DNA from: Tipula vernalis
Lineage: Eukaryota > Arthropoda > Insecta > Diptera > Tipulidae
Direction: 5' to 3'
DNA: 64,000 nucleotides
Assembly (NCBI GenBank): GCA_958295665.1
Contig: OY282560.1
Coordinates: 54,932,333 to 54,996,332, forward strand
Below, one piece after another: positions 10,029 to 25,000 of the stretch. Numbering within the stretch: the first letter of the stretch is position 1; each line of letters starts with the position of its first letter. A program made the position numbers and the translations under genes. The notes beneath the pieces are model-generated. The model had not been told where the DNA came from. It did not search any database and saw only the letters and a list, made by a program, of their open reading frames with translations.

Positions 10029-13000
10029 AATTGTGCTTATCAACTGTGCTATAGCCCACAAGTTTTTGGGCGGCAAAAATCTAAAATGGTCCGATTACGA
10101 TGGTTGATACCTCTATCAATAGGTTTCGGGACCTGTAATTGCTGTGACAATTTTCATTTTGATTGCTCGATTATTTCTAAACATTTCTTAGAAAATTTAA
10201 TTTTATTGAAAATTAACTGTGCTATAGCCCACAAGTTTTTGGGCGGCAAAAATCTAAAATGCTCCGATTACGATGGTTGATACCTCTATCAATAGGTTTC
10301 GGGACCTGTAATTGCTGTGACAATTTTCATTTTGATTGCTCGATTATTTCTAATCATTTCTTAGAAAATTCAATTTTATTGAAAATTAACTGTGCTATAG
10401 CCCACAATTTTTTGGGCGGCAAAAATCTAAAATGGTCCGATTACGATGGTTGATACCTCTATCAATAGGTTTCGGGACCTATAATTGCTGTGACAATTTT
10501 CATTTTGATTGCTCGATTATATCTAAACATTTCTTAGAAAATTCAATTTTATTGAAAATCAAGTGTGCTACAGCCCACAAGTTTTTGGGCGGCAAAAATC
10601 TAAAATGGTCCGATTACGATGGTTCATACCTCTATCAATAGGTTTCGGTACCTGTAATTGCTGTGACAATTTTCATTTTGATTGCTCGATAAGTTCTAAA
10701 CATTTCTTAGAAAATTCAATTTTATTGAAAATTAACTGTGCTATAGCCCACAACTTTTTGGGCGGCAAAAATCTAAAATTCTCCGATTACGATGGTTGAT
10801 ACCTCTATCAATAGGTTTCGGTACCTGTAATTGCTGTGACAATTTGAATTTTGATTGCTCGATTATTTCTAAACATTTCTTAGAAAATTCAATTTTATTG
10901 AAAATTAAATGTGTTATAGCCCACAAGTTTTTGGGCGGCAAAAATCTAAAATGCTCCGATTACGATGGTTGATACCTCTATCAATAGGTTTCGGGACCTG
11001 TAATTGCTGTGACAATTTTCATTTTGATTGCTCGATTATTTCTAAACATTTCTTAGAAAATTCAATTTTATTGAAAATCAACTGTGCTATAGCCCACAAG
11101 TTTTTGGGCGGCAAAAATCTAAAATGTTCCGATTACGATGGTTGATACCTCTATCAATAGGTTTCGGGACCTGTAATTGCTGTGACAATTTTCATTTTGA
11201 TTGCTCGATTATTTCTAAACATTTCTTAGAAAATTCAATTTTATTGAAAATTAACTGTTTTATAGCCCACAAGTTTTTGGGCGGCAAAAATCTAAAATGG
11301 TCCAATTACGATGGTTGATACCTCTATCAATAAGTTTCGGGACCTGTAATTGCTGTGACAATTTTCCTTTTTATTGCTCGATTATTTCTAAACATTTCTT
11401 AGAAAATTCAATTTTATTGAAAATGAACTGTGCTATAGCCCACAAGTTTTTGGGCGGCAAAAATTTAAAATGGTCCGATTTCGATGGTTGATACCTCTAT
11501 CAATAGGTTTCGGGACCTGTAATTGCTGTGACAATTTTCATTTTGATTGCTCGATTATTTCTAAACATTTCGTAGAAAATTCAATTTTATTGAAAATGAA
11601 CTGTGCTATAGCCCACAAGTTTTTGGGCGGCAAAAATCTAAAATGGTCCGATTACGATGGATGATACCTCTATCAATAGGTTTCGGGACCTGTAATTGCT
11701 GTGACAATTTTCATTTTGATTGCTCGATTATTTATAATCATTTCTTAGAAAATTCAATTTTATTGAAAATTAACTGTGCTATAGCCCACAAGTTTTTGGG
11801 CGGCAAAAATCTAAAATGGTCCGATTACGATGGTTAATACCTCTATAAATAGGTTTCGGGACCTGTAATTGCTGTGACAATTTTCATTTTGATTGCTCGA
11901 TTATTTCTAAACATTTCTTAGATAATTCAATTTTATTGAAAATCAACTGTGCTATAGCCCACAAGTTTTTGGGCGGCAAAAATCTAAAATGTTCCGATTA
12001 TGATGGTTGATACCTCTATCAATAGGTTTCGGGACCTGTAATTGCTGTGACAATTTTCATTTTGATTGCTCGATTATTTCTATACATTTCTTAGAAAATT
12101 CAATTTTATTGAAAATTAACTGTGCTATAGCCCACAAGTTTTTGGGCGGCAAAAATCTAAAATGGGCCGATTACGATGGTTGATACCTCTATAAATAGGT
12201 TTCGGGACCTGTAATTGCTGTGACAATTTTCATTTTGATTGCTCGATTATTTCTAAACATTTCTTAGAAAATTCAATTTTATTGAAAATCAACTGTGGTA
12301 TAGCCCACAAGTTTTTGGGCGGCAAAAATCTAAAATGCTCCGATTACGATGGTTCATACCTCTATCAATAGGTTTCGGGACCTGTAATTGCTGTGACAAT
12401 TTTCATTTTGATTGCTCGATTATTTCTAAACATTTCTTAGAAAATTCAATTTTATTGAAAATCAACTGTGGTATAGCCCACAAGTTTTTGGGCGGCAAAA
12501 ATCTAAAATGCTCCGATTACGATGGTTCATACCTCTATCAATAGGTTTCGGGACCTGTAATTGCTGTGACAATTTTCATTTTGATTGCTTGATTATTTCT
12601 ATACATTTCTTAGAAAATTCAATTTTATTGAAAATTAACTGTGCTATAGCCCACAAGTTTTTGGGCGGCAAAAATCTAAAATGGGCCGATTACGATGGTT
12701 GATACCTCTATAAATAGGTTTCGGGACCTGTAATTGCTGTGACAATTTTCATTTTGATTGCTCGATTATTTCTAAACATTTCTTAGAAAATTCAATTTTA
12801 TTGAAAATCAACTGTGCTAAAACCCACAAGTTTTTGGGCGGCAAAAATCTAAAATGGTCCGATTACGATGGTTGATACCTCTATCAATAGGTTTCGGGAC
12901 CTGTAATTGCTGTGACAATTTTCATTTTGATTGCTCGATTATTTCTAAACATTTCTTAGAAAATTCAATTTTATTGAAAATTAACTGTGCTATAGCCCAC

Positions 13001-13199
13001 AAGTTTTTGGGCGGCAAAAATCTAAAATGGTCCGATTACGATGGTTGATACCTCTATCAATAGGTTTCGGGACCTGTAATTGCTGTGACAATTTTCATTT
13101 TGATTGTTAGATTATTTCTAAACATTTCTTAGAAAATTCAATTTTATTGAAATTTAACTGTGGTATAGCCCACAAGTTTTTGGGCGGGAAAAATCTAAA

Positions 13200-14100
13200 A
13201 TGGTCCGATTACGATGGTTGATACCTCTATCAATAGGTTTCGGGACCTGTAATTGCTGTGACAATTTTCATTTTGATTGCTCGATTATTTTTGAACATTT
13301 CTTAGAAAATTCAATTTTATTGAAAATCAACTGTGCTATAGCCCACAAGTTTTTGGGCGGCAAAAATATAAAATTCTCCGATTACGATAGTTGATACCTC
13401 TATCAGTAGGTTTCGGGACCTGTAATTGCTGTGACAATTTTCATTTTGCAAGTTTTTGGGCGGCAAAAATCTAAAATGCTCCGATTATGATGTTTGATAC
13501 CTCTATCAATAGGTTTCGGGACCTGTAATTGCTGTGAAAATTTTCATTTTGATTGCTCGATTATTTCTAAACATTTCTTAGAAAATTCAATTTTATTGAA
13601 AATCAACTGTGCTATAGCCCACAAGTTTTTGGGCGGCAAAAATCTAAAATGGTCCGATTACGATGGTTGATACCTCTATCAATAGGTTTCGGGACCTGTA
13701 ATTGCTGTGACAATTTTCATTTTGATTGTTAGATTATTTCTAAACATTTCTTAGAAAATTCAATTTTATTGAAATTTAACTGTGGTATAGCCCACAAGTT
13801 TTTGGGCGGGAAAAATCTAAAATGGTCCGATTACGATGGTTGATACCTCTATCAATAGGTTTCGGGACCTGTAATTGCTGTGACAATTTTCATTTTGATT
13901 GCTCGATTATTTTTGAACATTTCTTAGAAAATTCAATTTTATTGAAAATCAACTGTGCTATAGCCCACAAGTTTTTGGGCGGCAAAAATATAAAATTCTC
14001 CGATTACGATAGTTGATACTTCTATCAGTAGGTTTCGGGACCTGTAATTGCTGTGACAATTTTCATTTTGCAAGTTTTTGGGATGCAAAAATCTAAAATG
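13200..14100 (+). repeat. 622-bp higher-order duplication in the satellite
   Basis: The block around 13200-13480 recurs at 13822-14100 with the same private variants (a TTTGAACATT change, ATATAAAATTCTCC, CAGTAGG, and the 70-bp deletion that joins CATTTTG to CAAGTTTTT). The 622-bp offset equals four monomers minus 70 bp, so a block carrying one truncated monomer was copied as a unit. Confidence 0.85.
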
Positions 14101-15479
14101 CTCCGATTATGATGTTTGATACCTCTATCAATAGGTTTCGGGACCTGTAATTGCTGTGAAAATTTTCATTTTGATTGCTCGATTATTTCTAAACATTTCT
14201 TAGAAAATTCAATTTTATTGAGAACCAAGTGTGCTAAAGCCCACAATTTTTTGGGTGGCAAAAATCTAAATTTCCCCGATTACGATGGTTGATACCACTA
14301 TTAATAGGTTTCGGGACCTGTAATTGCTGTGACAATTTTCATTTTGATTGCTCGATTATTTCTAAACATTTCTTAGAAAATTCAATTTTATTGAAAATCA
14401 ACTGTGCTATAGCCCACAAATTTTTGGGCGACAAAAATCTAAAATGCTCCGACTACGATGGTTGATACCTCTATCAATAGGTTTCGGGACCTGTAATTGC
14501 TGCGACAATTTTCATTTTGATTTTCAAATTATTTCTTAACATTTCTTAGAAAATTCAATATAATTGAAAATCAACTGTGCTATAGCCCACAAGTTTTTGG
14601 GCGGCAAAAATCTAAAATGGTCCGATTACGATGGTTGATACCTCTATCAATAGGTTTCGGGACCTGTAATTGCTGTGACAATTTTCATTTTGATTGCTTG
14701 ATTATTTCTAAACATTTCTTAAGAAATTCAATTTTATTGAAAATTAACTGTGCTATAGCCCACAAGTTTTTGGGCGGCAAAAATCTAAAATGCTCCGACT
14801 ACGATGGTTGATACCTCTATCAATAGGTTTCGGGACCTGTAATTGCTGTGACAATTTTCATTTTGATTTCTAGAGTATTTCTAAACATTTCTTAGAAAAT
14901 TCAATTTTATTGAAAATCAACTGTGCTATAGCCCACAAGTTTTTGGGCGGCAAAAATCTAAAATGGTCCGATTACGATGGTTGATACCTCTATCAATAGG
15001 TTTCGGGACCTGTAATTGCTGTGACAATTTGCATTTTGATTGCTCGATTATTTCTAAACATTTCTTAGAAAATTCAATTTTATTGAAAATCAACTGTGTT
15101 AAAGCCCACAAATTTTTGGGCGGCAAAAATCTAAAATGGTCCGATTACGATGGTTGATACCTCTATCAATAGGTTTCGGGACCTGTAATTGCTGTGACAA
15201 TTTTCATTTTGATTGCTCGATTATTTCTAATCATTTTTTAGAAAATTCAATTTTTTTGAAAATCAACTGTGCCACTGTGTATAGCCCACAAGTTTTTGGC
15301 CGGCAAAAATCTAAAATGGTCCGATTACGATGGTTGATACCTCTATCAATAGGTTTCGGGACCTGTAATTGCTGTGACAATTTTTATTTTGATTGCTGGA
15401 TTATTTCTAAACATTTTTTAGAAAATTCAATTTTATTGAAAATCAACTGTGCTATAGCCCACAAGTTTTTGGGCGGCAA

Positions 15480-16345
15480 AAAATCTAAAATGCTCCGACT
15501 ACGATGGTTGATACCTCTATCAATAGGTTTCGGGACCTGTAATTGCTGCGACAATTTTCATTTTGATTTCTAGATTATTTCTAAACATTTCTTAGAAAAT
15601 TCAATTTTATTGAAAATCAACTGTGCTATAGCCCACAAGTTTTTGGGCGGAAAAAATCTTAAATGCTCCGATTACGATGGTTGATACCTCTATCAATAGG
15701 TTTCGGGACCTGTAATTGCTGTGACAATTTTCATTTTGATTGCTCGATTATTTCTAAACATTTCTTAGAAAATTCAATTTTATTGAAAATTAACTGTGCT
15801 ATAGCCCACAAGTTTTTGGGCGGCAAAAATCTAAAATGCTCCAACTACGATGGTTGATACCTCTATCAATAGGTTTCGGGACCTGTAATTGCTGCGACAA
15901 TTTTCATTTTGATTTCTAGATTATTTCTAAACATTTCTTAGAAAATTCAATTTTATTGAAAATCAACTGTGCTATAGCCCACAAGTTTTTGGGCGGAAAA
16001 AATCTTAAATGCTCCGATTACGATGGTTGATACCTCTATCAATAGGTTTCGGGACCTGTAATTGCTGTGACAATTTTCATTTTGATTGCTCGATTATTTC
16101 TAAACATTTCTTAGAAAATTCAATTTTATTGAAAATTAACTGTGCTATAGCCCACAAGTTTTTGGGCGGCAAAAATCTAAAATGCTCCAACTACGATGGT
16201 TGATACCTCTATCAATAGGTTTCGGGACCTGTAATTGCTGCGACAATTTTCATTTTGATTTCTAGATTATTTCTAAACATTTCTTAGAAAATTCAATTTT
16301 ATTGAAAATCAACTGTGCTATAGCCCACAAGTTTTTGGGCGGCAA
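15480..16345 (+). repeat. 346-bp (two-monomer) higher-order repeat
   Basis: A dimer with private variants (GGAAAAAATCTTAAATGC at 15649 and 15995; GCTCCAACTACG at 15837 and 16183) occurs twice at an offset of exactly 346 bp, two monomers. This indicates a recent unequal exchange. Confidence 0.8.
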
Positions 16346-17565
16346 AAATCTAAAATGGTCCGATTACGATGGTTGATACCTCTATCAATAGGTTTCGGGA
16401 CCTGTAATTGCTGTGACAATTTGCATTTTGATTGCTCGATTATTTCTAATCATTTTTTAGAAAATTCAATTTTATTGAAAATCAACTGTGCTATAGCCCA
16501 CAAGTTTTTGGGCGGCAAAAATCTAAAATGGTCCGATTACGATGGTTCATACCTCTATCAATAGGTTTCGGGACCTGTAATTGCTGTGACAATTTTTATT
16601 TTGATTGCTCGATTATTTCTATACATTTCTTAGAAAATTCAATTTTATTGAAAATTAACTGTGTTATAGCCCACAAGTTTTTGGGCGGAAAAAATCTAAA
16701 ATGCTCCGATTACGATGGTTGATACCTCTATCAATAGGTTTCGGGACCTGTAATTGTTGTGACAATTTTTATTTTGATTGCTCGATTATTTCTAAACATT
16801 TCTTAGAAAATTCAATTTTTTTGAAAATCAACTGTGCTATAGCCCACAAGTTTTTGGGCGGCAAAAATCTAAAATGCTCCGATTACGATGGTTGATACCT
16901 CTATCAATAGGTTTCGGGACCTGTAATTGCTGCGACAATTTTCATTTTGATTTCTAGATTATTTCTAAACATTTCTTAGAAAATTCAATTTTATTGAAAA
17001 TCAACTGTGCTATAGCCCACAAGTTTTTGGGCGGCAAAAATCTAAAATGGTCCGATTACGATGGTTGATACCTCTATCAATAGGTTTCGGGACCTGTAAT
17101 TGCTGTGACAATTTGAATTTTGATTGCTCGATTATTTCTAATCATTTTTTAGAAAATTCAATTTTATTGAAAATCAACTGTGCTATAGCCCACAAGTTTT
17201 TGGGCGGCAAAAATCTAAAATGCTCCGACTACGATGGTTGATACCTCTATCAATAGGTTTCGGGACCTGTAATTGCTGCGACAATTTTTATTTTGATTTC
17301 TAGATTATTTCTAAACATTTCTTAGAAAATTCAATTTTATTGAAAATCAACTGTGCTATAGCCCACAAGTTTTTGGGCGGCAAAAATCTAAAATGCTCCG
17401 ATTACGATGGTTGATACCTCTATCAATAGGTTTCGGGACCTGTAATTGCTGCGACAATTTTCATTTTGATTTCTAGATTATTTCTAAACATTTCTTAGAA
17501 AATTCAATTTTATTGAAAATCAACTGTGCTATAGCCCACAAGTTTTTGGGCGGCAAAAATCTAAA

Positions 17566-18780
17566 ATGGTCCGAATACGATGGTTGATACCTCTATCAAT
17601 AGGTTTCGGGACCTGTAATTGCTGTGACAATTTGAATTTTGATTGCTCGATTATTTCTAATCATTTTTTAGAAAATTCAATTTTATTGAAAATCAACTGT
17701 GCTATAGCCCACAAGTTTTTGGGCGGCAAAAATATAAAATGCTCCGACTGCGATGGTTGATACCTCTATCAATAGGTTTCGGGACCTGTAATTGCTGCGA
17801 CAATTTTTATTTTGATTTCTAGATTATTTCTAAACATTTCTTAGAAAATTCAATTTTATTGAAAATCAACTGTGCTATAGCCCACAAGTTTTTGGGCGGC
17901 AAAAATCTAAAATGGTCCGATTACGATGGTTGATACCTCTATCAATAGGTTTCGGGACCTGTAATTGCTGTAACAATTTGCATTTTGATTGCTCGATTAT
18001 TTCTAATTATTTTTTAGAAAATTCAATTTTATTGAAAATCAACTGTGCTATAGCCCACAAGTTTTTGGGCGGCAAAAATCTAAAATGGTCCGATTACGAT
18101 GGTTGATACCTCTATCAATAGGTTTCGGGACCTGTAATTGCTGTGACAATTTTCATTTTGATTGCTCGATTATTTCTAATCATTTTTTAGAAAATTCAAT
18201 TTTATTGAAAATCAACTGTGCTATAGCCCACAAGTTTTTGGGCGGCAAAAATCTAAAATGGTCCGATTACGATGGTTGATACCTCTATCAATAGGTTTCG
18301 GGACCTGTAATTGCTGCGACAATTTTCATTTTGATTTCTAGATTATTTCTAAACATTTCTTAGAAAATTCAATTTTATTGAAAATCAACTGTGCTATAGC
18401 CCACAAGTTTTTGGGCGGCAAAAATCTAAAATGGTCCGAATACGATGGTTGATACCTCTATCAATAGGTTTCGGGACCTGTAATTGCTGTGACAATTTGA
18501 ATTTTGATTGCTCGATTATTTCTAATCATTTTTTAGAAAATTCAATTTTATTGAAAATCAACTGTGCTATAGCCCACAAGTTTTTGGGCGGCAAAAATCT
18601 AAAATGCTCCGACTGCGATGGTTGATACCTCTATCAATAGGTTTCGGGACCTGTAATTGCTGCGACAATTTTTATTTTGATTTCTAGATTATTTCTAAAC
18701 ATTTCTTAGAAAATTCAATTTTATTGAAAATCAACTGTGCTATAGCCCACAAGTTTTTGGGCGGCAAAAATCTAAAATGC
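17566..18780 (+). repeat. 865-bp (five-monomer) higher-order repeat
   Basis: The variants GGTCCGAATACG followed by GCTCCGACTGCG occur at 17566-17760 and again at 18431-18625, an offset of 865 bp, or five monomers. Related blocks occur at 17047 and 19123. Confidence 0.75.
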
Positions 18781-21700
18781 TCCGATTACGATGGTTGATA
18801 CCTCTATCAATAGGTTTCGGGACCTGTAATTGTTGTGACAATTTTCATTTTGATTGCTCGATTATTTTTTAACATTTCTTAGAAAATTCAATTTTATTGA
18901 TAATCAACTGTGCTATAGCCCACAAGTTTTTGGGCGGCAAAAATCTAAAATGGTCCGATTACGATGGTTGATACCTCTATCAATAGGTTTCGGGACCTGT
19001 AATTGCTGCGACAATTTTCATTTTGATTTCTAGATTATTTCTAAACATTTCTTAGAAAATTCAATTTTATTGAAAATCAACTGTGCTATAGCCCACAAGT
19101 TTTTGGGCGGCAAAAATCTAAAATGGTCCGATTACGATGGTTGATACCTCTATCAATAGGTTTCGGGACCTGTAATTGCTGTGACAATTTGAATTTTGAT
19201 TGCTCGATTATTTCTAATCATTTCTTAGAAAATTCAATTTTATTGAAAATCAACTGTGCTATAGCCCACAAGTTTTTGGGCGGCAAAAATCTAAAATGCT
19301 CCGACTACGATGGTTGATACCTCTATCAATAGGTTTCGGGACCTGTAATTGCTGTGACAATTTTCATTTTGATTTCTAGATTATTTCTAAACATTTCTTA
19401 GAAAATTCAATTTTATTGAAAATCAACTGTGCTATAGCCCACAAGTTTTTGGGCGGCAAAAATCTAAAATGGTCCGATTACGATGGTTGATACCTCTATC
19501 AATAGGTTTCGGGACCTGTAATTGCTGTGACAATTTGCATTTTGATTGCTCGATTATTTCTAATTATTTTTTAGAAAATTCAATTTTATTGAAAATCAAC
19601 TGTGCTATAGCCCACAAGTTTTTGGGGGGCAAAAATCTAAAATGGTCCGATTACGATGGTTGATACCTCTATCAATAGGTTTCGGGACCTGTAATTGCTG
19701 TGACAATTTTCATTTTGATTGCTCGATTATTTTTAATCATTTTTTAGAAAATTCAATTTTATTGAAAATCAACTGTGCTAGAGCCCACAAGTTTTTGGGC
19801 GGCAAAAATCTAAAATGCTCCGATTACGATGGTTGATACCTCTATCAATAGGTTTCGGGACCTGTAATTGCTGTGACAATTTTCATTTTGATTGCTCGAT
19901 TATTTCTAAACATTTCTTAGAAAATTCAATTTTATTGAAAATTAACTGTGCTATAGCCCACAAGTTATTGGGCGGCAAAAATCTAAAATGCTCCGATTAC
20001 GATGGTTGATACCTCTATCAATAGGTTTCGGGACCTGTAATTGCTGTGACAATTTTCATTTTGATTGCTCGATTATTTCTAATCATTTCTTAGAAAATTC
20101 AATTTTATTGAAAATCAACTGTGCTATAGCCCACAAGTTTTTGGGCGGCAAAAATCTAAAATGCTCCGATTACGATGGTTGATACCTCTATCAATAGGTT
20201 TCGGGACCTGTAATTGCTGTGACAATTTTGTTTTTGATTGCTCGATTATTTCTAATCATTTCTTAGAAATTCAATTTTATTGAAAATCAACTGTGCTAGA
20301 GCCCACAAGTTTTTGGGCGGCAAAAATCTAAAATGCTCCGATTACGATGGTTGATACCTCTGTCAATAGGTTTCGGGACCTGTAATTGCTGTGACAATTT
20401 TCATTTTGATTGCTCGATTATTTCTAAACATTTCTTAGAAAATTCAATTTTATTGAAAATCAACTGTGTTAAAGCCCACAAGTTTTTGGGTGGCAAAAAT
20501 CTAAAATGGTCCGATTACGATGGTTGATACCTCTATCAATAGGTTTCGGGACCTGTAATTGCTGTGACAATTTTCATTTTGATTACTCGATTATTTCTAA
20601 ACATTTCTAAGAAAATTCAATTTTATTGAAAACCAACTGTGCTAAAGCCCACAAGTTTTTGGGCGGCAAAAATCTAAAATGGTCCGATTACGATGGTTGA
20701 AACCTCTATCAATAGGTTTCGGGACCTGTAATTGCTGTGACAATTTTCATTTTGGTTGCTCGATTATTTCTAAACATTTCTTAGAAAATTCAATTTTATT
20801 GAAAATCAACTGTGCTATACGATGGTTGATACCTCTATCAATAGGTTTCGGGACCTGTAATTGCTGTGACAATTTTCATTTTGATTGCTCGATTATTTCT
20901 AAACATTTCTTAGAAAATTCAATTTTATTGAAAATCAACTGTGCTATAGCCCACAAGTTTTTGGGCGGCAAAAATCTAAAATGGTCCGATTACGATGGTT
21001 GATACCTCTATCAATAGGTTTCGGGAACTGTAATTGCTGTAACAATTTTCATTTTGATTGCTCGATTATTTCTAAACATTTCTTAGAAAATTCAATTTTA
21101 TTGAAAATCAACTGTGCTATAGCCCACAAGTTTGTGGGTGGCAAAAATCTAAAATGGTCCGATTACGATGGTTGATACCTCTATCAATAGGTTTCGGGAA
21201 CTGTAATTGCTGTGACAATTTAAATTTTGATTGCTCGATTACTTCTAATCATTTCTTAGAAAATTCAATTTTATTGAAAATCAACTGTGCTATAGCCCAC
21301 AAGTTTTTGTGCGGCAAAAATCTAAAATGCTCCGATTACGATGGTTGATACCTCTATCAATAGGTTTCGGGACCTGTAATTGCTGTGACAATTTTCATTT
21401 TGATTGCTCGATAATTTCTAAACATTTCTTAGAAAATTCAATTTTATTGAAAATCAACTGTGCTATAGCCCACAAGTTTTTGGGCGACAAAAATCTAAAA
21501 TGCTCCGATTAAGATGGTTGATACCTCCATCAATAGGTTTCGGGACCTGTAATTGCTGTGACAATTTTCATTTTGATTGCTCGATTATTTCTAAACATTT
21601 CTTAGAAAATTCAATTTTATTGAAAATCAACTGTGCTATAGCCCACAAGTTTTTGGGCGGCAAAAATCTAAAATGGTCCGATTATGATGGTTGATACCTC

Positions 21701-22018
21701 TATCAATAGGTTTCGGGACCTGTAATTGCTGTGACAATTTTCATTTTGATTGCTCGATTATTTCTAAACATTTCTTAGAAAATTCAATTTTATTGAAAAT
21801 CAACTGTGCTATAGCCCACAAGTTTTTGGGCGGCAAAAATCTAAAATGGTCCGATTATGATGGTTGATACCTCTATCAATAGGTTTCGGGACCTGTAATT
21901 GCTGTGACAATTTTCATTTTGATTGCTCGATTATTTCTAAACATTTCTTAGAAAATTCAATTTTATTGAAAATCAACTGTGCTATAGCCCACAAGTTTTT
22001 GGGCGGCAAAAATCTAAA

Positions 22019-25000
22019 ATGGTCCGATTACGATGTTTGATACCTCTATCAATAGGCTCCGGGACCTGTAATTGCTGTGACAATTTTCATTTTGATTGCT
22101 CGATTATTTCTAAACATTTCTCAGAAAATTCAATTTTATTGAAAATTAACTGTGCTATAGCCCACAAGTTTTTGGGCGGCAAAAATCTAAAATGCTCCGA
22201 TTACAATGGTTGATACCTCTATCAATAGGTTTCGGGACCTGTAATTGCTGTGACAATTTTTAATTTTGATTGCTCGATTATTTCTAATATTTTTTAGAAA
22301 ATTCAATTTTATTGAAAATCAACTGTGCTATAGCCCACAAGTTTTTGGGCGGCAAAAATCTAAAATGCTTCGATTACGATGGTTGATACCTCTATAAATA
22401 GGTTTCGGGACCTGTAATTGCTGTGACAATTTTCATTTTGATTGCTCGATTAGTTCTAAACATTTCTTAGAAAATTCAATTTTATTGAAAATCAACTGTG
22501 CTATAGTCCACAAGTTTTTGGGCGGCAAAAATCTAAAATGGTCCGATTACGTTGGTTGATACCTCTATCAATATGTTTCGGGACCTGTAATTGCTGTGAC
22601 AATTTTCATTTTGATTGCTCGATTATTTCTAAACATTTCTTAAAAAATTCAATTTTATTGAAAATCAACTGTGCTATAGCCCACAAGTTTTTGGGCGGCA
22701 AAAATCTAAAATTCTCCGATTACGATGGTTGATACCTCTATCAATAGGTTTCGGGACCTGTAATTGCTGTGATAATTTTCATTTTGATTGCTCGATTATT
22801 TCTAAACATTTCTTATAAAATTCAATTTTATTGAAAATCAATTGTGCTATAGCCCACAAGTTTTTGTGCGGCAAAAATCTAAAATGCTCCGATTACGATG
22901 GTTGATACCTCTATCAATAGGTTTCGGGACCTGTAATTGCTGTAACAATTTTCATTTTGATTGCTCGATTATTTCTAAACATTCCTTAGAAAATTCAATT
23001 TTATTGAAAATCAACTGTGCTATAGTCCACAAGTTTTTGGGCGGCAAAAATCTAAAATGGTCCGATTACGTTGGTTGATACCTCTATCAATATGTTTCGG
23101 GACCTGTAATTGCTGTGACAATTTTCATTTTGATTGCTCGATTATTTCTAAACATTTCTTAGAAAATTCAATTTTATTGAAAATCAACTGTGCTATAGCC
23201 CACAAATTTTTGGGCGGCAAAAATCTAAAATTCTCCGATTACGATGGTTGATACCTCTATCAATAGGTTTCGGGACCTGTAATTGCTGTGATAATTTTCC
23301 TTTTGATTGCTCGATTATTTCTAAACATTTCTTAGAAAATTCAATTTTATTGAAAATCAATTGTGCTATAGCCCACAAGTTTTTGTGCGGCAAAAATCTA
23401 AAATGCTCCGATTACGATGGTTGATACCTCTATCAATAGGTTTCGGGACCTGTAATTGCTGTGACAATTTTCATTTTGATTGCTCGATTATTTCTAATCA
23501 TTTCTTAGAAAATTCAATTTTATTGAAAATCAACTGTGCTATAGCCCACAAGTTTTTGGGCGGCCAAAATCTAAAATGGTCCGATTTCGATGGTTGATAC
23601 CTCTATCAATAGGTTTCGGGACGTGTAATTGCTGTGACAATTTTCATTTTGATTGCTCGATTATTTCTAAACATTTCTTAGAAAATTCAATTTTATTGAA
23701 AATCAACTGTGCTAAAGCCCACAAGTTTTTGGGTGGCAAAAATCTTAAATGGTCGGATTACGATGGTTGATACCTCTATCAATAGGTTTCGGGACCTGTA
23801 ATTGCTGTGACAATTTTTATTTTGATTGCTCGATTATTTCTAAACATTTCTTAGAAAATTCAATTTTATTGAAAATCAACTGTGCTATAGCCCACAAGTT
23901 TTTGGGCGGCAAAAATCTAAAATGCTCCGATTACGATGGTTGATATCTCTATCAATAGGTTTCGGGACCTGTAATTGCTGTGACAATTAACATTTTGATT
24001 GCTCGATTATTTCTAAACATTTCTTAGAAAATTCAATTTTATTGAAAATCAACTGTGCTATAGCCCACAAGTTTTTGGGCGGCAAAAATCTAAAATGCTC
24101 CGATTACGATGGTTGATACCTCTATCAATAGGTTTCGGGACCTGTAATTGCTGTGACAATTTTCATTTTGATTGCTCGATTATTTCTAATCATTTCTTAG
24201 AAAATTCAATTTTATTGAAAATCAACTGTGCTATAGCCCACAAGTTTTTGGGCGGCAAAAATCTAAAATGGTCCGATTACGATGTTTGATACCTCTATCA
24301 ATAGGCTCCGGGACCTGTAATTGCTGTGACAATTTTCATTTTGATTGCTCGATTATTTCTAAACATTTCTCAGAAAATTCAATTTTATTGAAAATTAACT
24401 GTGCTATAGCCCACAAGTTTTTGGGCGGCAAAAATCTAAAATGCTCCGATTACAATGGTTGATACCTCTATCAATAGGTTTCGGGACCTGTAATTGCTGT
24501 GACAATTTTTATTTTGATTGCTCGATTATTTCTAAACATTTCTTAGAAAATTCAATTTTATTGAAAATCAACTGTGCTATAGCCCACAAGTTTTTGGGCG
24601 GCAAAAATCTAAAATGCTCCGATTACGATGGTTGATATCTCTATCAATAGGTTTCGGGACCTGTAATTGCTGTGACAATTAACATTTTGATTGCTCGATT
24701 ATTTCTAAACATTTCTTAGAAAATTCAATTTTATTGAAAATCAACTGTGCTATAGCCCACAAGTTTTTGGGCGGCAAAAATCTAAAATGCTCCGATTACG
24801 ATGGTTGATACCTCTATCAATAGGTTTCGGGACCTGTAATTGCTGTGACAATTTTCATTTTGATTGCTCGATTATTTCTAATCATTTCTTAGAAAATTCA
24901 ATTTTATTGAAAATCAACTGTGCTATAGCCCACAAGTTTTTGGGCGGCAAAAATCTAAAATGGTCCGATTACGATGTTTGATACCTCTATCAATAGGCTC

